Positions 23,167 through 23,709 of a stretch of 23,709 nucleotides of DNA are shown here, in pieces. Under the pieces are notes generated by a model, which did no database searches, was not told where the DNA came from, and worked only from the letters and a program-made list of their open reading frames with translations. Position numbers and translations under genes: made by a program. Source of the DNA: a virus; the IMG/VR virus record IMGVR_UViG_3300034374_005036, positions 1 through 23,709 of that record. The stretch is one strand, 5' to 3'. Position 1 is the stretch's first letter. Each line of letters opens with the position of its first letter.

Positions 23167-23216
23167 GCAAAGGCCAAAGTGAAAGACGGAACCAACGCCA
23201 AACATCAAAAGCAATC

Positions 23217-23233
23217 TGCCTATTTTTTAGGCA
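23217..23233. repeat. Perfect dyad TGCCTA-TTTTT-TAGGCA
   Basis: Six-base arms are separated by five Ts. The arms are exact complements. It resembles a protein-binding operator more than a terminator, because the stem is short and no T-tract follows on either strand. Confidence 0.55.
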
Positions 23234-23332
23234 TTCGTCAAGTAGCACCTGTCGTTCACCGCCCGGTCAAATCTCGAAAACTGAAAATTTTGGTAGGGTG
23301 GTCCGTAATACCATCTGATCGGGGAATCGGAG

Positions 23333-23422
23333 ACCCCCCTGGGGGGTGGGGTCGGCCCCTGGGGGTGGGGTGGTGGTGCCCGCTGGCCTCGCCGCCCTGC
23401 CCGCCTCGCCTGCCCCCCTGGG
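23333..23422. repeat. C/G-tract palindrome cluster with G-quadruplex potential
   Basis: A perfect palindrome ACCCCCCTGGGGGGT lies at 23333-23347; CCCCTGGGG at 23356-23364 and CCCCCCTGGG at 23413-23422 repeat the theme. On the plus strand four G-runs of 6, 4, 5 and 4 (23341-23370) could form a four-layer quadruplex. The composition is unlike any other part of the window. Confidence 0.6.
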
Positions 23423-23425
23423 TGG

Positions 23426-23446
23426 TAGACTGTCTTGGCTAGACTG
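23426..23446. repeat. Direct repeat TAGACTG with 14-bp period
   Basis: TAGACTG at 23426-23432 and 23440-23446 are identical, separated by TCTTGGC. Only two copies are seen, so this is suggestive of a small binding site at most. Confidence 0.4.
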
Positions 23447-23459
23447 ATACGGCAATGCG

Positions 23460-23709
23460 CTAACCCTCTGAATCTTCGACGCTTTCCGCCTCACCAACAA
23501 TATCTGGCTGTGACGGTGTGTTGCCTGTGACCCGCTTGACGTGAGCTTTGACGGCCTCACCGGCCTTGCGCCCTGCCTCGATCACTTCAAACAATTCCGC
23601 GTTGGTCATCTCGGACAACGGTTTTCGATCCGTATCGTGGGACGCCTTAGCCGCCGCCGCCTGGCTACTACCATCCAACCCCGCCACCTCAACCAACTTT
23701 GACGCAGCA
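23460..23709 (-). CDS. Small unknown protein, N-terminus beyond the window
   Basis: A frame ends with TAG at 23460 and stays open to the right edge; 82 residues are visible. A TTG at 23696 could be a start, but the frame continues upstream, so the true start probably lies outside. The visible part has an Ala-rich linker, then a predicted helix pair (SEMTNAELFEVIEAGRKAGE, then AVKAHVKRV) and an acidic tail ending ESVEDSEG. The acidic tail and balanced helix look like a real small phage protein. No family is recognised. Its transcript should end at the terminator at 23132-23166. Confidence 0.55.
   Translation of the reverse strand, partial: AASKLVEVAGLDGSSQAAAAKASHDTDRKPLSEMTNAELFEVIEAGRKAGEAVKAHVKRVTGNTPSQPDIVGEAESVEDSEG

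Larger units (their letters stand above)
23134..23459. other. Stretch of about 0.3 kb without a convincing gene, rich in small repeats
   Basis: No frame here has a plausible ribosome site and protein-like composition. It holds, in order, the leftward terminator, an A/T-loop dyad, a cluster of C/G palindromes and a TAGACTG repeat, each listed separately. Overall it looks like a control region, an origin or the edge of a genome module. Confidence 0.55.

Noticed and set aside
23310-23340. tRNA-like T-arm
   Set aside because: The GGGG...CCCC pairing has no TTC-RA loop and no acceptor or anticodon arms nearby.
23179-23560. Plus-strand (23179-23442) and minus-strand (23267-23560) frames in the C/G-rich stretch
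   Set aside because: They are Pro/Gly/Trp-rich translations of the C/G block, without ribosome sites; the minus one overlaps a better frame at 23460.
1-23709. CRISPR array, insertion sequence or transposase
   Set aside because: No regularly spaced repeats with unique spacers, no terminal inverted repeats and no transposase or integrase motifs were seen.

Overview
The window is most likely part of the genome of a podovirus-like tailed bacteriophage (free phage or prophage) of an unidentified bacterium. A packaging, head, tail and ejection module runs in one direction on the minus strand with almost no gaps. From right to left its order is: tail fibre, receptor-binding protein, small fibre-associated protein, holin, secreted nuclease, large terminase, portal, scaffold, major capsid, small protein, adaptor, nozzle, GNAT-like gp13 equivalent, three ejection-type proteins, and a giant virion protein cut by the left edge. 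From the adaptor onward this follows T7 genes 11-16. A proteobacterial, possibly marine, host is an inference only. No RNA polymerase, integrase or replication gene is visible.

Right end (about 22.6-23.7 kb). An XRE-family regulator is the only convincing plus-strand gene. It is divergent from the structural operon. The 98-bp gap between them holds an excellent sigma70-type promoter (TTGACT, 17 bp, TACTAT) pointing into the operon, plus two similar sequences 22 bp apart over its -35 and -10 that look like operators. A terminator hairpin for leftward transcripts overlaps the regulator's stop codon. Beyond it lies about 0.3 kb without a convincing gene, with an A/T-loop dyad, an extreme C/G-rich block of CCCC(CC)TGGGG palindromes and a heptamer direct repeat, followed by the 3' end of a small unknown gene.

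Middle (about 10.4-22.6 kb). The collagen-like, Ala-rich fibre and the H-type-lectin-like receptor-binding protein handle adsorption. The holin belongs to lysis. The signal-peptide-bearing staphylococcal-nuclease homologue lies between holin and terminase, where T7 encodes the small terminase and Rz. Terminase, portal, scaffold and capsid follow. A second strong promoter (TTGACA, 17 bp, TACAAT) overlaps the scaffold start, and a GC-rich UUCG-capped hairpin lies just after the capsid gene, so capsid expression appears boosted and bounded much as phi10 and Tphi bracket T7 gene 10.

Left end (1-10.4 kb). The gp13-like protein and four ejection-type proteins lead to a polyvalent protein of more than 2,107 residues. 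It contains a ParB-like GNGR domain and an HExxH motif, is open at the left edge, and occupies 1-6321. Three consecutive ejection genes start Met-Cys, as T7 gp14 does. All family assignments come from reading motifs by eye; no database search was possible.
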